From contig DGQK01000064.1 of the NCBI GenBank assembly GCA_002390745.1, positions 1 to 64,000 of the forward strand: a DNA stretch of 64,000 nucleotides. Direction: 5' to 3'. The stretch's first letter is position 1; the number at the start of each line of letters is the position of its first letter. The notes beneath the pieces are model-generated. The model did no database searches. It was not told the DNA's origin and saw only the letters and a program-made list of their open reading frames with translations. The stretch comes from Bacteroidetes bacterium UBA4416 (GTDB taxonomy: Bacteria > Bacteroidota > Bacteroidia > B-17B0 > Aurantibacillaceae). The translations under genes were made by a program, and so were the position numbers. Of the stretch, positions 33,109 through 43,041 are shown piece after piece.

Positions 33109-33267
33109 AAATTTCAGCAGACGTTTCAGGCAAGCGCATCAAGGCAATTTAGTATACCTGTGAGCAGGTAATTTAAAATACTGCTTTAGCGTGATTTCAG
33201 TCCCAATAGTACGCTATTGTTGTATTAACAAGTTAAAGTTGGAATCAGTTTCTTCAAAATATTTTTC

Positions 33268-33304
33268 AGGAAACTTGAGAATTAAAAAAAGTTTCCTAAG
33301 TTTG
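33268..33304 (+). promoter_or_regulatory. Promoter of the TonB receptor gene, spanned by an inverted repeat
   Basis: TTG (33275-33277), 19 bases, TAAGTTTG (33297-33304). The inverted repeat AGGAAACTT (33268-33276) and AAGTTTCCT (33289-33297) overlaps both elements, a typical position for a repressor operator. Confidence 0.6.
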
Positions 33305-33388
33305 CAGCGCACTAAAAGATGACAGGATGCGTTAAAAGCATGCATTAAAATACTGGTGCGACCGGAAGTTCCGGCTAACATACGAACT

Positions 33389-35749
33389 ATGAAAAAAATC
33401 AATTTGTTGATTTTGCTGGCCCTGTTTGTGGGAACAGCAGTGGCACAGGAGAAAGCAACCGTGAGCGGTTACCTGAAAGATGCCAAAAACGGAGAAGCCC
33501 TGATCGGTGTAACGGTTTATAAAAAAGGCTCGCAGATCGGCACCACTACCAATGCCTACGGCTTTTATTCGCTCACGCTTCCGAAAGGTCCGGACACGCT
33601 GATGTTTTCCTTTATCGGCTATAAAACAATCCAGAAGCCGGTGAACCTTTCTGCGAACCAAACCATCAGCGTTGAGCTGGAAGAGGAAGGCAAGGAGCTG
33701 GAAGAGGTGGTGATCTCCTCTGAAAAAGAAGACATGAATGTGAAGAGCATGGATATGGGAACTGCCAAGCTCGACATTAAACAGATCAATAAAATTCCGG
33801 CCCTGCTGGGCGAAGTGGATGTGGTGAGAGCCATCCAGCTACTGCCGGGTGTAACCACAGTGGGCGAAGGCGCGAGCGGCTTCAACGTGCGCGGCGGCAA
33901 TGTGGATCAGAACCTCATTCTCCTGGACGAAGCGCCGGTATATAACTCTTCGCATTTATTCGGGTTTTTCTCGGTATTTAATCCGGATGCCGTGAAAGAC
34001 GTCAAGCTCATCAAGGGCGGGATTCCTTCGCAGTACGGTGGCCGGGTATCGTCTATCCTGGATATCCGTATGAAAGAAGGTAACAGCAAGAGGCTGGGGA
34101 TCAATGGCGGTATCGGAACGATCTTTAGCCGCCTGAGTGTGGAGGCCCCGATCATTAAAGACAAGATGAGCTTTATCATTGCAGGCCGCAGAAGCTACAT
34201 TGATGCCCTGGTGAAGCCTTTCGTGAAATCATCGAGCCCGATCAAAGGTTCCAAATTCTTTTTCTATGACCTTACTGCCAAACTGAATTACCGCATCAAT
34301 GATAAAAACACCGTGTTTGCGAGCGGCTATTTTGGCAAGGATGTCTTCGGCGCGTCTATTTTCAGCTTCAACTGGGGCAATGCCACCGGTACGCTGAGGT
34401 GGAACCATGTATTCAACAGCAAGCTTTTTATGAATGTGTCGGCGTTCTACAGCAATTACAAATACCTGCTCGAGTTTAAAACCGATAACGATGGGCAGGG
34501 TTTCAAGTGGACAAGCAATATCGTCAACTACAGCATTAAGCCTGATTTTACGTATTACCTCAATAACAAGAATACCATCCGCTTTGGCCTGCAATCACTG
34601 TACTATGATTTTACGCCCTATGATACGGATATTTCCTTTACCGATGGTACCAAAACGAATATCAAATCGGAGCACCGCTATGGCCTGGAAAATGCAGTGT
34701 ACATAGGCAACGAGCAAAAACTGTTGCCGCGCCTGACGGCGGAATACGGCGTGCGTCTGAGCATCTATAGCTTTATGGGTAAAGGAACGGAATACCATTT
34801 CCGTGATACGATCCCGAATGAACCCCTGCCTTTCGATTACTCGAAAAAGCTCGGCCAGGGAGAAGTTTCGAAAACCTACGTGACACCGGAACCGCGGCTG
34901 GCGCTCAACTACGTGATCAATTCCAAAAGCTCCGTTAAGGCAAGCTATAACCGCATGGCGCAATACCTGCAGCTGATCAGCAATACGGCAGCGAGCACAC
35001 CGCTGGACGTATACACCTTGTCTACCAACAATCTGAAGCCGCTCATTGCCGACCAGGGAAGCATCGGCTACTTCAGGAACTTCCGGGATAATATGTTTGA
35101 AACTTCGGTAGAGGTCTATTACAAGTACATGCAAAATCAGCTCGATTATGTTGACAATGCCAGCCTGTTCATTAATGAAAAAGTGGAGTCGGAGTTGTTG
35201 CAGGGACTGGGAAGGGCCTATGGCGCTGAGTTCTATGTAAAGAAAAGCAAAGGAAAACTTCAGGGATGGGTGAGCTATACGCTTAGTAAAACGGAGCGCT
35301 TGGTGCGCGGCATCAGCAACGATAATTGGTTCTACAGCCGTTATGACCGCACGCACTGCATGAACATGAGCCTGAACTACGATATTACCAAGCGCTGGAA
35401 CGTATCGGCCAACTTCGTGTTCCTGAGCGGAACGCCGGCTACCTTCCCGAATACCAAAATCCAAGTGCAGGGATACAACATTCCTTACAATACCGATGGG
35501 ATCCGTAACAACTACCGCATTACGCCATACCACCGCCTCGATGTGGGGGCAACTTATGCGTTCAAAAAGAACGAGACGCGGCGCTTCAAACAGTTCCTGG
35601 TGCTGAGCGTGTACAACGTGTATAACCGCCGGAATGCTTTCAGTATTTATTTCAGAACAAAAGACGGAGAGCCGAACCAGACAGAGGCGGTGAGGTATTC
35701 GGTGATCGGTACCATCGTTCCTGCTTTAACCTATAACTTCAATTTTTAA
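33389..35749 (+). CDS. TonB-dependent outer membrane receptor with carboxypeptidase-like domain
   Basis: 786 aa from the ATG at 33389 (MKKINLLILLALFVGTAVAQ, a clear signal peptide). A carboxypeptidase-regulatory-like domain (about 22-105), plug (about 130-235; LGEVDVVRAIQLLPGV, FNVRGGNVDQNLILLDEAPVYN), then the barrel. The plug motifs are typical of receptors paired with DUF4249 lipoproteins, and such a gene follows 81 bases downstream. Substrate unknown. Its promoter carries a palindrome. Confidence 0.94.
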   Translation: MKKINLLILLALFVGTAVAQEKATVSGYLKDAKNGEALIGVTVYKKGSQIGTTTNAYGFYSLTLPKGPDTLMFSFIGYKTIQKPVNLSANQTISVELEEEGKELEEVVISSEKEDMNVKSMDMGTAKLDIKQINKIPALLGEVDVVRAIQLLPGVTTVGEGASGFNVRGGNVDQNLILLDEAPVYNSSHLFGFFSVFNPDAVKDVKLIKGGIPSQYGGRVSSILDIRMKEGNSKRLGINGGIGTIFSRLSVEAPIIKDKMSFIIAGRRSYIDALVKPFVKSSSPIKGSKFFFYDLTAKLNYRINDKNTVFASGYFGKDVFGASIFSFNWGNATGTLRWNHVFNSKLFMNVSAFYSNYKYLLEFKTDNDGQGFKWTSNIVNYSIKPDFTYYLNNKNTIRFGLQSLYYDFTPYDTDISFTDGTKTNIKSEHRYGLENAVYIGNEQKLLPRLTAEYGVRLSIYSFMGKGTEYHFRDTIPNEPLPFDYSKKLGQGEVSKTYVTPEPRLALNYVINSKSSVKASYNRMAQYLQLISNTAASTPLDVYTLSTNNLKPLIADQGSIGYFRNFRDNMFETSVEVYYKYMQNQLDYVDNASLFINEKVESELLQGLGRAYGAEFYVKKSKGKLQGWVSYTLSKTERLVRGISNDNWFYSRYDRTHCMNMSLNYDITKRWNVSANFVFLSGTPATFPNTKIQVQGYNIPYNTDGIRNNYRITPYHRLDVGATYAFKKNETRRFKQFLVLSVYNVYNRRNAFSIYFRTKDGEPNQTEAVRYSVIGTIVPALTYNFNF

Positions 35750-35830
35750 GAGAGGAACAGCTATGTCGCCGTTGGTGCAAACTGATAACAAGACCTCCTG
35801 TATGACCATAACAAACAATACTATCAACTT

Positions 35831-36721
35831 ATGAAACCAGTGTTTAAATTTCTTTTACTATGCTCCCTGGCTCTTGCGTTTTCATCCTGCGAAGACGTGG
35901 TGCAGGTAAAGCTCGATGAGGGATCGAAGCTATATGTGATCGACGCATTCATCAATAACCTGAGAAGCGATCAGGTAATTAAGATCACCCATAATTCGAG
36001 CTATTTCAGCAACACCGACCCTCTGGGCGTATCGGGGGCTAATGTGGTTGTGGTGGACCTGACAGACAACAAGCAGTACAATTTTGCTTATACTTCCAAT
36101 GGGAATTATGTGTACTCCGGCTGGCTGACAGACACGATTGCCAAGGTAGGGCACGACTACCAGCTGATGGTGCAGATTGACGGGAATCTTTACCTGGCTT
36201 CAACAAAACAAAAACGCGCCGCGTCTATTGACAGCATCAGCGTTGTGATGGATGACGGCAGCTTTGGCTTTGGGCAACCTGCCAATAAAAACGATACCAC
36301 CTTTCTGTGTGTGCTCTATGCCAAGGATAAAGCCGATGCTGTGCCGGATTACTATTGGGTGAAGACCTATAGGAACGATACGCTCTTCTCTGCTTCAGGA
36401 GATATTAATCTGAATATTGATGGCACGGGAGGCGAGATCACCACAGCCTCTGTGGATTCCCTGGAGTTTACGCCGCCAAGCACCCTGCTCGGATTTAAGA
36501 AGTACAGGAAGAACGACCGTTGCCGCGTGGAGGTGCACTCCATCATGAAAGATACCTACAATTTTTTTGTACAGGCACAGTCCCAGATCAATAACGGCGG
36601 CCTCTTTGCCACCACGCCCGAAAACGTGAAAACAAACCTGAGCGGCCCGAAAGGACAGACAAAGGCCGTGGGTTGGTTCAGCGTATCCTCGGTGGCTACG
36701 AAAACCGTGCTGGTGAAGTAA
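35831..36721 (+). CDS. DUF4249 lipoprotein, partner of the TonB receptor
   Basis: 296 aa. Lipobox SSC (Cys20), then EDVVQVKLDEGSKLYVIDAFINN and the strand-rich body of the DUF4249 family, ending KTVLVK. Members sit next to TonB receptors and may help capture substrate at the outer membrane, analogous in position to SusD, though not similar to it. No intervening terminator, so probably one operon with the receptor. Confidence 0.9.
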   Translation: MKPVFKFLLLCSLALAFSSCEDVVQVKLDEGSKLYVIDAFINNLRSDQVIKITHNSSYFSNTDPLGVSGANVVVVDLTDNKQYNFAYTSNGNYVYSGWLTDTIAKVGHDYQLMVQIDGNLYLASTKQKRAASIDSISVVMDDGSFGFGQPANKNDTTFLCVLYAKDKADAVPDYYWVKTYRNDTLFSASGDINLNIDGTGGEITTASVDSLEFTPPSTLLGFKKYRKNDRCRVEVHSIMKDTYNFFVQAQSQINNGGLFATTPENVKTNLSGPKGQTKAVGWFSVSSVATKTVLVK

Positions 36722-36740
36722 TTTGCATTAAGGAAACTAT

Positions 36741-36774
36741 AAAAAAATCCCGCCCGGAAAGGTGGGATTTTTTT
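36741..36774. terminator. Bidirectional terminator
   Basis: AAAAAAATCCCGCC (36741-36754) pairs with GGTGGGATTTTTTT (36761-36774) around a 6-base loop; between converging genes. Confidence 0.92.
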
Positions 36775-36804
36775 TATGATGTCTAAGCGACAACATAAAG
36801 TCGC

Positions 36805-38430
36805 TTATTTATGATAGATCAGCTTCATCATCTCCTCGTCCTTGCGGTACACATCAATGTAGAGCTTTAGCCCTGTGCTGTCGGCCTGCGCAGTATAGTA
36901 GCGGGTGTAGATAGGCAGAGGCTTTTTTAAAGCCAGTTTGCGTTGTTCCTGTTTGGCAAAATAGACCTGGAGGCTATCGTGGGTGTAATGCACGCTGTCG
37001 TCGCGGATGAGGAAGTCGGCAAACTCCACGAATTTTTCGAGCCTGATGCAGCCGTGGCTTTGGGCCCGCGAGCTGGTTTTGAAATAGCGTTTCGAGTTGG
37101 TGTCGTGCAGGTACACGCCATAAGGATTGAAAAAATTGAACTTCACCACCCCGAGGCTGTTGTCGTCACCGATCCGTTGCCGGAAGCGTACAGGCAGGTA
37201 ATCGGCGGAATAGGTTTTCCAGGGAATTTTGGTGTAGTCAAGCACTTTATCGCCTTTTCCAAGCACCTCAAAATTCTTACGGCGAATGTAGGTCGTATCT
37301 CTTTTAACAGCCGGCAGGATCTCTTTGGTGGCAATGCTCACCGGCACATTCCAGTAAGGATAGATCAACATCTGGTTGATCTTGCTGGTAAGGAGCGGCG
37401 TTTGCGTTTCGGGCTTGCCGCACACAATGGCCGACTGCATCACCACGGTGTCTTTCTCGAATACCGTGAGCCAGAACGCGGGAATGTTGATGAAGGCATA
37501 GCGTTCCGGAAATGCTTTCTCCCAGCGCCAGCGTTCCATCGCCATGCTGATTTGTTTGATGACCTTTTCACGGTTGTAGCTGAGGGCCTGCTTTGTGTAT
37601 TTTCCCAGCTTGCCATCCGGTTGGATGTACCATTTGCGTTGCAGCTTATCAAGGGCTTTGGCCATCCGGAGGCTATCGGAGTCTGTGCTTAACGTGTCGT
37701 AAAAGCCTTGTTTGATCAGGTTTTTCAAGATGAGCTGTTGCTTGCGTGCCGAATCCTTATCGCTGACAAACGGAATGGAATCCAGCTGGTAGAGGAGAGG
37801 ATTGCTGAGAATAGCTCCCAGCTCTTTTTTCAGCATGCGGTAATTATAGTTCTTGGGCTCGAGCGAATCGATGGACCCACGCAGGTTCTTTCCGGTATAG
37901 CCCGCCCATAACAGGCTGTCCCAGCCCCTGTTCAGTTTGGCGAAATTGGTTTGAAGCAATAAGCTGTCAGGGTAAAAACGCCCTTTATTCACATGCGCGC
38001 CCATCAGGTAATAGGCGTTGCTCAGCAGAAGATCGGCGTTCACAAGCTTGTCGATGTTCACGTAGTTACGATCCATCGGGATGGAATCCAGGTTGTTTTT
38101 GATCTGTGTAAAGTAATAGTCCTCAGGATTCAGGCCGTAATACATGCTTTGTCCGATCAGCCGGAAGAGGCTGTCGCCGTTACTGTTCAACTTCGCTTTA
38201 TCAAACCACAGAAGCTTATCGCTGTAATGCGGCTTAAAGAAGCGGTAAGTGCTCAACAGGTTTGATCCGAGGGTGATGACCGTGTCGTTGCTGAGCTTAT
38301 CGCTGAGCTCTGCGGCCACTTCTTTCGCCAACTCCTGCGTAGCGCTGGCCTTCACGGTTTTTGCTTCCGGTGTGCGGTTGCAGGAGTAGAACAGGAGCAA
38401 TAGCAGGGGTATAAAAAAACAAAGCTTCAT
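36805..38430 (-). CDS. L,D-transpeptidase (YcbB-like) lipoprotein
   Basis: 541 aa. Lipobox YSC (Cys17). N-terminal scaffold domain, a putative peptidoglycan-binding domain (about 250-290, LDKLQRKWYIQPDGKLGKYTKQAL), and a YkuD catalytic domain with His442, His459 and nucleophile Cys461 in SHGCIRLE. It forms 3-3 cross-links in peptidoglycan or attaches proteins to it. Length and layout match the long YcbB-type enzymes. The upstream gene on the same strand is an unrelated T9SS cargo. Confidence 0.93.
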   Translation of the reverse strand: MKLCFFIPLLLLLFYSCNRTPEAKTVKASATQELAKEVAAELSDKLSNDTVITLGSNLLSTYRFFKPHYSDKLLWFDKAKLNSNGDSLFRLIGQSMYYGLNPEDYYFTQIKNNLDSIPMDRNYVNIDKLVNADLLLSNAYYLMGAHVNKGRFYPDSLLLQTNFAKLNRGWDSLLWAGYTGKNLRGSIDSLEPKNYNYRMLKKELGAILSNPLLYQLDSIPFVSDKDSARKQQLILKNLIKQGFYDTLSTDSDSLRMAKALDKLQRKWYIQPDGKLGKYTKQALSYNREKVIKQISMAMERWRWEKAFPERYAFINIPAFWLTVFEKDTVVMQSAIVCGKPETQTPLLTSKINQMLIYPYWNVPVSIATKEILPAVKRDTTYIRRKNFEVLGKGDKVLDYTKIPWKTYSADYLPVRFRQRIGDDNSLGVVKFNFFNPYGVYLHDTNSKRYFKTSSRAQSHGCIRLEKFVEFADFLIRDDSVHYTHDSLQVYFAKQEQRKLALKKPLPIYTRYYTAQADSTGLKLYIDVYRKDEEMMKLIYHK

Positions 38431-38474
38431 CCTGGTAAAGATAAAGCTTTGTTGTGAGGTGAGAAATAAATACG

Positions 38475-39482
38475 CTACTTGTTAACGTTAAATTTGCCGC
38501 TGTTAAGCACCTGGTTGTTTTTACCGGTAACCGTGTACAGGTACATACCATTGTTCAAAGACGAAACGTTCAGTTTGGACTTGCTGTCCTCAAAAAGCTC
38601 GGTAGCTACTGCCTTGCCTGTAATGTCGAACACTGTCACTTTATAGGCTTCCGGCGAGCTTGTATTGATATTTACAACAGAAGAGGCCGGGTTAGGGAAC
38701 ACGGCGATTTCCGCTTTCGCTTCCTTCACTTCTTTAATGCCAACAACTGTATAGTCCTTTTGTAAGGTGGTGATGGTTTGAGTGCTGGTTCCGGAGAAAG
38801 AGGCAATGGTTGATGATTGCGCAGAGAGGATAGGTGCTTTAGAGCTTCCCGGAGCATAATAATCATAGGTCAGCAGGTTGATGGTAGCCGTTCCGCTGGC
38901 AACAATGTTTTGTACCGTGGTCAGGCGAACCACATCGTTAAACGTCCTGCCCGGTAATACCAGTGTGCCTGTGGCATCAGCCAGCACATTGCAGCTTCCG
39001 GTGAATGCCGTGGTAACAGGGAATGGGCTTGTAACATTCACTGTTCCGCTGGTGGTGGAAGACGTAGACGTGTTCAGGGCCATCGGGTAAGATGCTACGA
39101 TAGCAGGAGAGCTGTATTTAATCACTGCGGTTACGCCATTTACAGAGATGTTTCCGCCATAATAAGCCAAAAAGTTCGGGCTTCCGGTGCCATAGTAAGA
39201 CGCGTCGCTCGCTCCGGAGCTTACCGAAACGTCGGCAGGAGCAAACGACGCATTGGTAGAAACATTCGTCGTGTAAGTTCTTTGGATAGAAAGGTGTACG
39301 GTTGGTGTGTAGCTCCACATCGCACCTGCCCCGGTAGCTCCCGGTAATCCTGACGTGATGGTGTCGCATTGGTTAATGCTGTAGATCATATCTGAAGGCG
39401 ATGGCGAATGGTTGGCCTGGGTCAATTGCGCGTTGGCGCCCAAGGCAGTAATGACAGATAAAGAAAGTAATATTTTTTTCAT
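38475..39482 (-). CDS. Secreted T9SS-cargo protein
   Basis: 335 aa. Signal peptide about 1-18 (TALGANAQ). A Ser/Thr-rich body of short strands with no recognised enzymatic motif. A type A sorting domain spans the last ~75 residues (IAVFPNPASSVVNINTSSPE ... LNSGKFNVNK). Expected at the cell surface or in the medium. It has its own well-formed promoter. Confidence 0.88.
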   Translation of the reverse strand: MKKILLSLSVITALGANAQLTQANHSPSPSDMIYSINQCDTITSGLPGATGAGAMWSYTPTVHLSIQRTYTTNVSTNASFAPADVSVSSGASDASYYGTGSPNFLAYYGGNISVNGVTAVIKYSSPAIVASYPMALNTSTSSTTSGTVNVTSPFPVTTAFTGSCNVLADATGTLVLPGRTFNDVVRLTTVQNIVASGTATINLLTYDYYAPGSSKAPILSAQSSTIASFSGTSTQTITTLQKDYTVVGIKEVKEAKAEIAVFPNPASSVVNINTSSPEAYKVTVFDITGKAVATELFEDSKSKLNVSSLNNGMYLYTVTGKNNQVLNSGKFNVNK

Positions 39483-39504
39483 ATATTCCTATTTTTAGTT
39501 TATT

Positions 39505-39535
39505 CAAATATACACAATCCCATAGCCCTTTCAAA
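39505..39535 (-). promoter_or_regulatory. Promoter of the 335-aa T9SS cargo gene
   Basis: On the minus strand: TTTG (39535-39532), 19 bases, TATATTTG (39512-39505); 23 bases from the start codon. Confidence 0.65.
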
Positions 39536-39658
39536 ATAGGATTTGTGGAATTCTTACATGTTTAACCTCCGGCATCCAATCCCGGATCCCTTTACCAGAG
39601 CGGGAAAGAGGCGCTTTTTCTCTGCATTTCAAAAAACAAGCGCTTAGGTTAAAATTCT

Positions 39659-41068
39659 TTAAAATACCATTTTGCCGGGATTCAGGATGAGGTTCGGATC
39701 AAAGAGGGTTTTAATTTGCCTCATCAGTTCCATCTGGTGCGGCGGAAAGACGATGGGCAGGTAGCCTTTCTGCACCAGGCCGATCCCATGCTCACCACTG
39801 ATGGTACCGCCCAGCGCTTTGCAGAGCTCAAAGATCTCACGGATGCCTTTCGGGAGTTCCTGGTCCCATACCTCATCCGCTAAGTCGCCCTTAATGATAT
39901 TGACGTGGAGGTTGCCGTCGCCGGCATGGCCGTAGCACACGCTCTTAAAGCCATATTTGCGGCCGATCTCTTTTACGCCTTTCAGCAGCACCGGCAGTTC
40001 GGCCCTGGGCACTACGGTATCCTCTTCCTTGTATACAGAATTGCTTTTCACGGCTTCGCCTACTTTCCTTCGGATCTTCCACAGCGAAGCTTTCTGATCG
40101 GCGGTATCGGCCATGAGAATATCGTCGCAGCCATGATCTGTCATGATCTGGCTGATGGTTTCACAATCGCCGAATAACACGTCCATGTTATTGCCGTCCA
40201 CTTCGATCAGTAACAGCGCCTGCCACTCAGGTTTGATGCTGAAGTTTACCTCTCCGGCAAACCGGATGCTCCAGTCGATGGCATCGCGCTCCATGAACTC
40301 CATGGCGCTTGGCGTGATACCGGCCCTGAATGTGGCGCCTACAGCCTCGCACGCTTTCTCCGCCGAAGTAAAGGGCACCAGCATGAGCAGGTCATGTTTC
40401 GGGAGTGGAATAAGCCGGAAGACGATCTTTGTGATGATGCCCAGCGTTCCTTCGCTGCCGATCATCAAATGTGTTAAGTTGTAGCCCGTTGAATATTTCA
40501 GGGTGTTGGCACCGGTAAGGATCACCTCGCCGTTTGGCAGTACCATTTCGATGTTGAGAACATAATCCCGGGTGGTGCCATACTTCACCGCTTTCGGGCC
40601 GCCGCTGCTGTGAGCCACATTCCCGCCCAGGGAGCAGCTTCCCCAGCTTGCCGGGTCAGGTGGATAAAACAGTCCGAGCTTCTTCACCTCTTCCTGGAAG
40701 ATGTAATTGATGACACCGGGCTCCACAGTAGCCTGTAAGTTCCGCTCATCGATCTCCAGGATCTTATTGAAGCGCTCCATGCTGAGCACAATGCCGCCAT
40801 ATACAGGCAAAGCAGCTCCGCTGAGGCCTGTGCCTGCGCCGCGCACCGTTACCGGGATACGCATGGTGTTGGCAAGCTTCATGATCTCCGAGATCTGGCT
40901 AACGGTCTTCGGCCTGAGGACCACCTCGGGCTTGTAAAGCAGGTCTTCTGTTTCGTCCTGCCCGTATTTTTCAAGGCTTTCCTCGTCGGCAAGGAGGTCC
41001 TCCGCATCCACCATGCCGCGGAGGCTTTGGATGATCTGGGGGCTGATTTTGGTATAGGTGATTTCCAC
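39659..41068 (-). CDS. FAD-linked oxidase, GlcD/D-lactate dehydrogenase type
   Basis: 469 aa from a GTG at 41068 (VEITYTKISPQIIQSL). The frame runs 15 codons further to an ATG at 41113, but that would overlap the upstream gene by 41 bases, while GTG starts five bases after its stop. PCMH-type FAD-binding domain (PVTVRGAGTGLSGAALPVYGG; DPASWGSCSLGGNVAHSSGG), then the C-terminal domain with GTISGEHGIG. It oxidises a 2-hydroxy acid such as glycolate or D-lactate. No GlcE/GlcF partners nearby. Confidence 0.9.
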   Translation of the reverse strand: MEITYTKISPQIIQSLRGMVDAEDLLADEESLEKYGQDETEDLLYKPEVVLRPKTVSQISEIMKLANTMRIPVTVRGAGTGLSGAALPVYGGIVLSMERFNKILEIDERNLQATVEPGVINYIFQEEVKKLGLFYPPDPASWGSCSLGGNVAHSSGGPKAVKYGTTRDYVLNIEMVLPNGEVILTGANTLKYSTGYNLTHLMIGSEGTLGIITKIVFRLIPLPKHDLLMLVPFTSAEKACEAVGATFRAGITPSAMEFMERDAIDWSIRFAGEVNFSIKPEWQALLLIEVDGNNMDVLFGDCETISQIMTDHGCDDILMADTADQKASLWKIRRKVGEAVKSNSVYKEEDTVVPRAELPVLLKGVKEIGRKYGFKSVCYGHAGDGNLHVNIIKGDLADEVWDQELPKGIREIFELCKALGGTISGEHGIGLVQKGYLPIVFPPHQMELMRQIKTLFDPNLILNPGKMVF

Positions 41069-41072
41069 GGTA

Positions 41073-41570
41073 TTAGAATTTAAAATACTGTTTGATGATG
41101 TCCCGGGCGGCATCTGCCTGTTGCGTCCCGATCAAAAAAGGTTTATCGCTTTGATAAAAGAGCTTGATACCGTCATTTCCGGATACATTGTAGCACCAAC
41201 CGTTTCCGGCCATGCCGTAGCGCACGCCCCAGCCGCCGTAATCGGATAAGGGGGAATAGCTTATCACAGAAATCGTTTTGATGTCCTGCCATGAAATGCT
41301 TCGTTTGCAAAATGGAATGCCATGAAACCTTACGTAGATGCCCTGTGCGTCGATGCGTGTTTCCAGCTTCAGGCACAGGAACCAAACAAAAAGCAGAATA
41401 GTGCTGATGGCCGCAGTCGCTAAAATCAATGTTGTTGCGGGACCCTGCACAGGGAACAAGTCGGCATACAGGGCTAAGACAATACCAAAGATCAGTATGA
41501 GCGGGGAACCGATGAAAAGGTAATGCCACCACTTGTTGAAGCGCTGTATTTCGTGAAACATGGGCTGCAT
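41073..41570 (-). CDS. Hypothetical membrane protein with PH-like domain
   Basis: 165 aa. Two TM helices (about 18-38 and 45-68), then a beta-rich domain with WGVRYGMAGNGWCYNVSGNDGIKL, the pattern of small bacterial membrane proteins with a PH-like fold. The function is unknown. It lies between a thioredoxin lipoprotein (17 bases upstream) and the FAD oxidase, all on the minus strand, probably one operon. Confidence 0.8.
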   Translation of the reverse strand: MQPMFHEIQRFNKWWHYLFIGSPLILIFGIVLALYADLFPVQGPATTLILATAAISTILLFVWFLCLKLETRIDAQGIYVRFHGIPFCKRSISWQDIKTISVISYSPLSDYGGWGVRYGMAGNGWCYNVSGNDGIKLFYQSDKPFLIGTQQADAARDIIKQYFKF

Positions 41571-41587
41571 AGTATAAAATTAAGTGA

Positions 41588-42058
41588 TTATTCTAAAAAT
41601 TGTTTGATCACCGGGGCGATCTCCTGCGGTACATCTTCGTCCCACGCGGCACTGGTGATTTTTTTAATGACCGAGCCGTCTTTATCGACACGTACAAAGG
41701 AAGGTATTTCATGGATGCCGTACCCGGCAGAAATCAGGTGGCCCTCCGAATCGGCATCCATATCGATCAGGATCAGCGTAGCGCCATTGAGCGTTTCGCG
41801 CATCAGGGGATCCGATAGGCTGGCCCTGAAGCGCCTGCAGGGGCCGCACCATTCAGCACCGAAGTAAAGAACCGGTTTTTGATTGTCTTTCAGCGCTTTT
41901 TGGATAAGCTCATCCAGGCGATTTTGTTTTCCCTCTGCCGCATAGAAATCTGTTAGTTTTACCGGGCCGTATTCTTTTGATGCCTTTGGATTGGATTGCC
42001 CGCAGGAGATCATGAGCAGTAATAAGGGAACACAGATCAGGCGCAGTACAGTTTTCAT
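41588..42058 (-). CDS. Thioredoxin-fold lipoprotein
   Basis: 156 aa from the ATG at 42058 (MKTVLRLICVPLLLLMISC), which gives a proper lipobox (Cys19); the upstream frame overlaps prmA. The active site is GAEWCGPCRRF, and IPSFVRV has the conserved cis-proline. A membrane-anchored thiol oxidoreductase or reductase facing the periplasm. Confidence 0.9.
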   Translation of the reverse strand: MKTVLRLICVPLLLLMISCGQSNPKASKEYGPVKLTDFYAAEGKQNRLDELIQKALKDNQKPVLYFGAEWCGPCRRFRASLSDPLMRETLNGATLILIDMDADSEGHLISAGYGIHEIPSFVRVDKDGSVIKKITSAAWDEDVPQEIAPVIKQFLE

Positions 42059-42071
42059 GTCAGGATCCGGA

Positions 42072-42896
42072 TTATTTTTTAAGTTTGATGACGGCCCATT
42101 CGTTTTTGGTGTAGCTTGCTTCGAAGGTGAAGCCGAGGGCGGTAGCCAGCTCTTTGAGTTCTTCCACATCCGTCCCGAAAAAACCGCTCAGCAGCAAGGT
42201 GCCGTTCTTTTTCAGTGCTTTGAAGTACGACGCCATGTCTTTTTTCAGAACATTTTTATTGATATTGGCGAGGATAGTATCGAAACGTTCTGTGGCAGGA
42301 AGCAAAGCCGCATCGCCTTTTTGGAAAACAATGTCGGAAGCCTGGTTGATCGCCGCATTCTCGATGGAGTTCTCGATACTCCAGTCGTCGATATCGATCC
42401 CGAGCACTTGTGCTGCGCCCAGCTGCTTTGCCAGGATGGCCAGGATGCCTGTGCCACAGCCCATGTCGAGCACCTGTTGCTTGTTGAGATCCAGTTCAAA
42501 CATGGTTTTGCTCATCAGCCAGGTGGTGTCGTGGTGACCCGTGCCGAAGCTCATCTTAGGCGTGATGATGATATCATGTTTTGCTGTTGATGACTTCGGG
42601 TGAAAGCCAGCGCGGATGCATACCAGGTCATCCACATATACTGGATTGAAATTTTTTTCCCATTCTTCGTTCCAGTTTGTTTTAGGGATCCATGTTCTTA
42701 CAAACGAGAAGGTAAAGTCATCGAAGGCCAATGCCTTTAAATCGTCTTCCTGGTCGGCTTCTTCCTGGATATAGGCTTCAAAGCCTGTATCGGTGGTGGA
42801 AAAGCTTTCAAAGCCCAGGTCGGCCAGCAAGGCAATTAAAATGTCGGAACCGGGCTCGGGCGGCGAAACGGTAAAGGTATACTGGATGTAATTCAT
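42072..42896 (-). CDS. prmA: Ribosomal protein L11 methyltransferase
   Basis: 274 aa from the ATG at 42896. N-terminal substrate-recognition domain (about 1-95, WIPKTNWNEEWEKNFNPV), then a class I SAM methyltransferase domain with SFGTGHHDTT and VLDMGCGTGILAILA as the SAM-binding motif, and LANINKNVL as motif IV. It trimethylates L11. It is followed at 13 bases by the thioredoxin lipoprotein gene. Confidence 0.95.
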   Translation of the reverse strand: MNYIQYTFTVSPPEPGSDILIALLADLGFESFSTTDTGFEAYIQEEADQEDDLKALAFDDFTFSFVRTWIPKTNWNEEWEKNFNPVYVDDLVCIRAGFHPKSSTAKHDIIITPKMSFGTGHHDTTWLMSKTMFELDLNKQQVLDMGCGTGILAILAKQLGAAQVLGIDIDDWSIENSIENAAINQASDIVFQKGDAALLPATERFDTILANINKNVLKKDMASYFKALKKNGTLLLSGFFGTDVEELKELATALGFTFEASYTKNEWAVIKLKK

Positions 42897-43041
42897 GAGC
42901 ACAATGCAAATAAGGTACGAATATACGAAGGATAATGACGAATAGCGTATGAATATACAAACAAGCGTATGCAGCGCAGGCCTTCAGGCTGACAAGTCAG
43001 ACCGGCTTATCCGCAGCTATTCACAACAAAGCATGAACGCA

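Noticed and set aside
34595..35533. 312-aa open frame on the minus strand
   Set aside because: Shadow of the second TonB receptor.
39563..39658. TTTAACCT/AGGTTAAA arms as ends of a mobile element
   Set aside because: Only eight bases, AT-rich, with no target duplication or coding content between.
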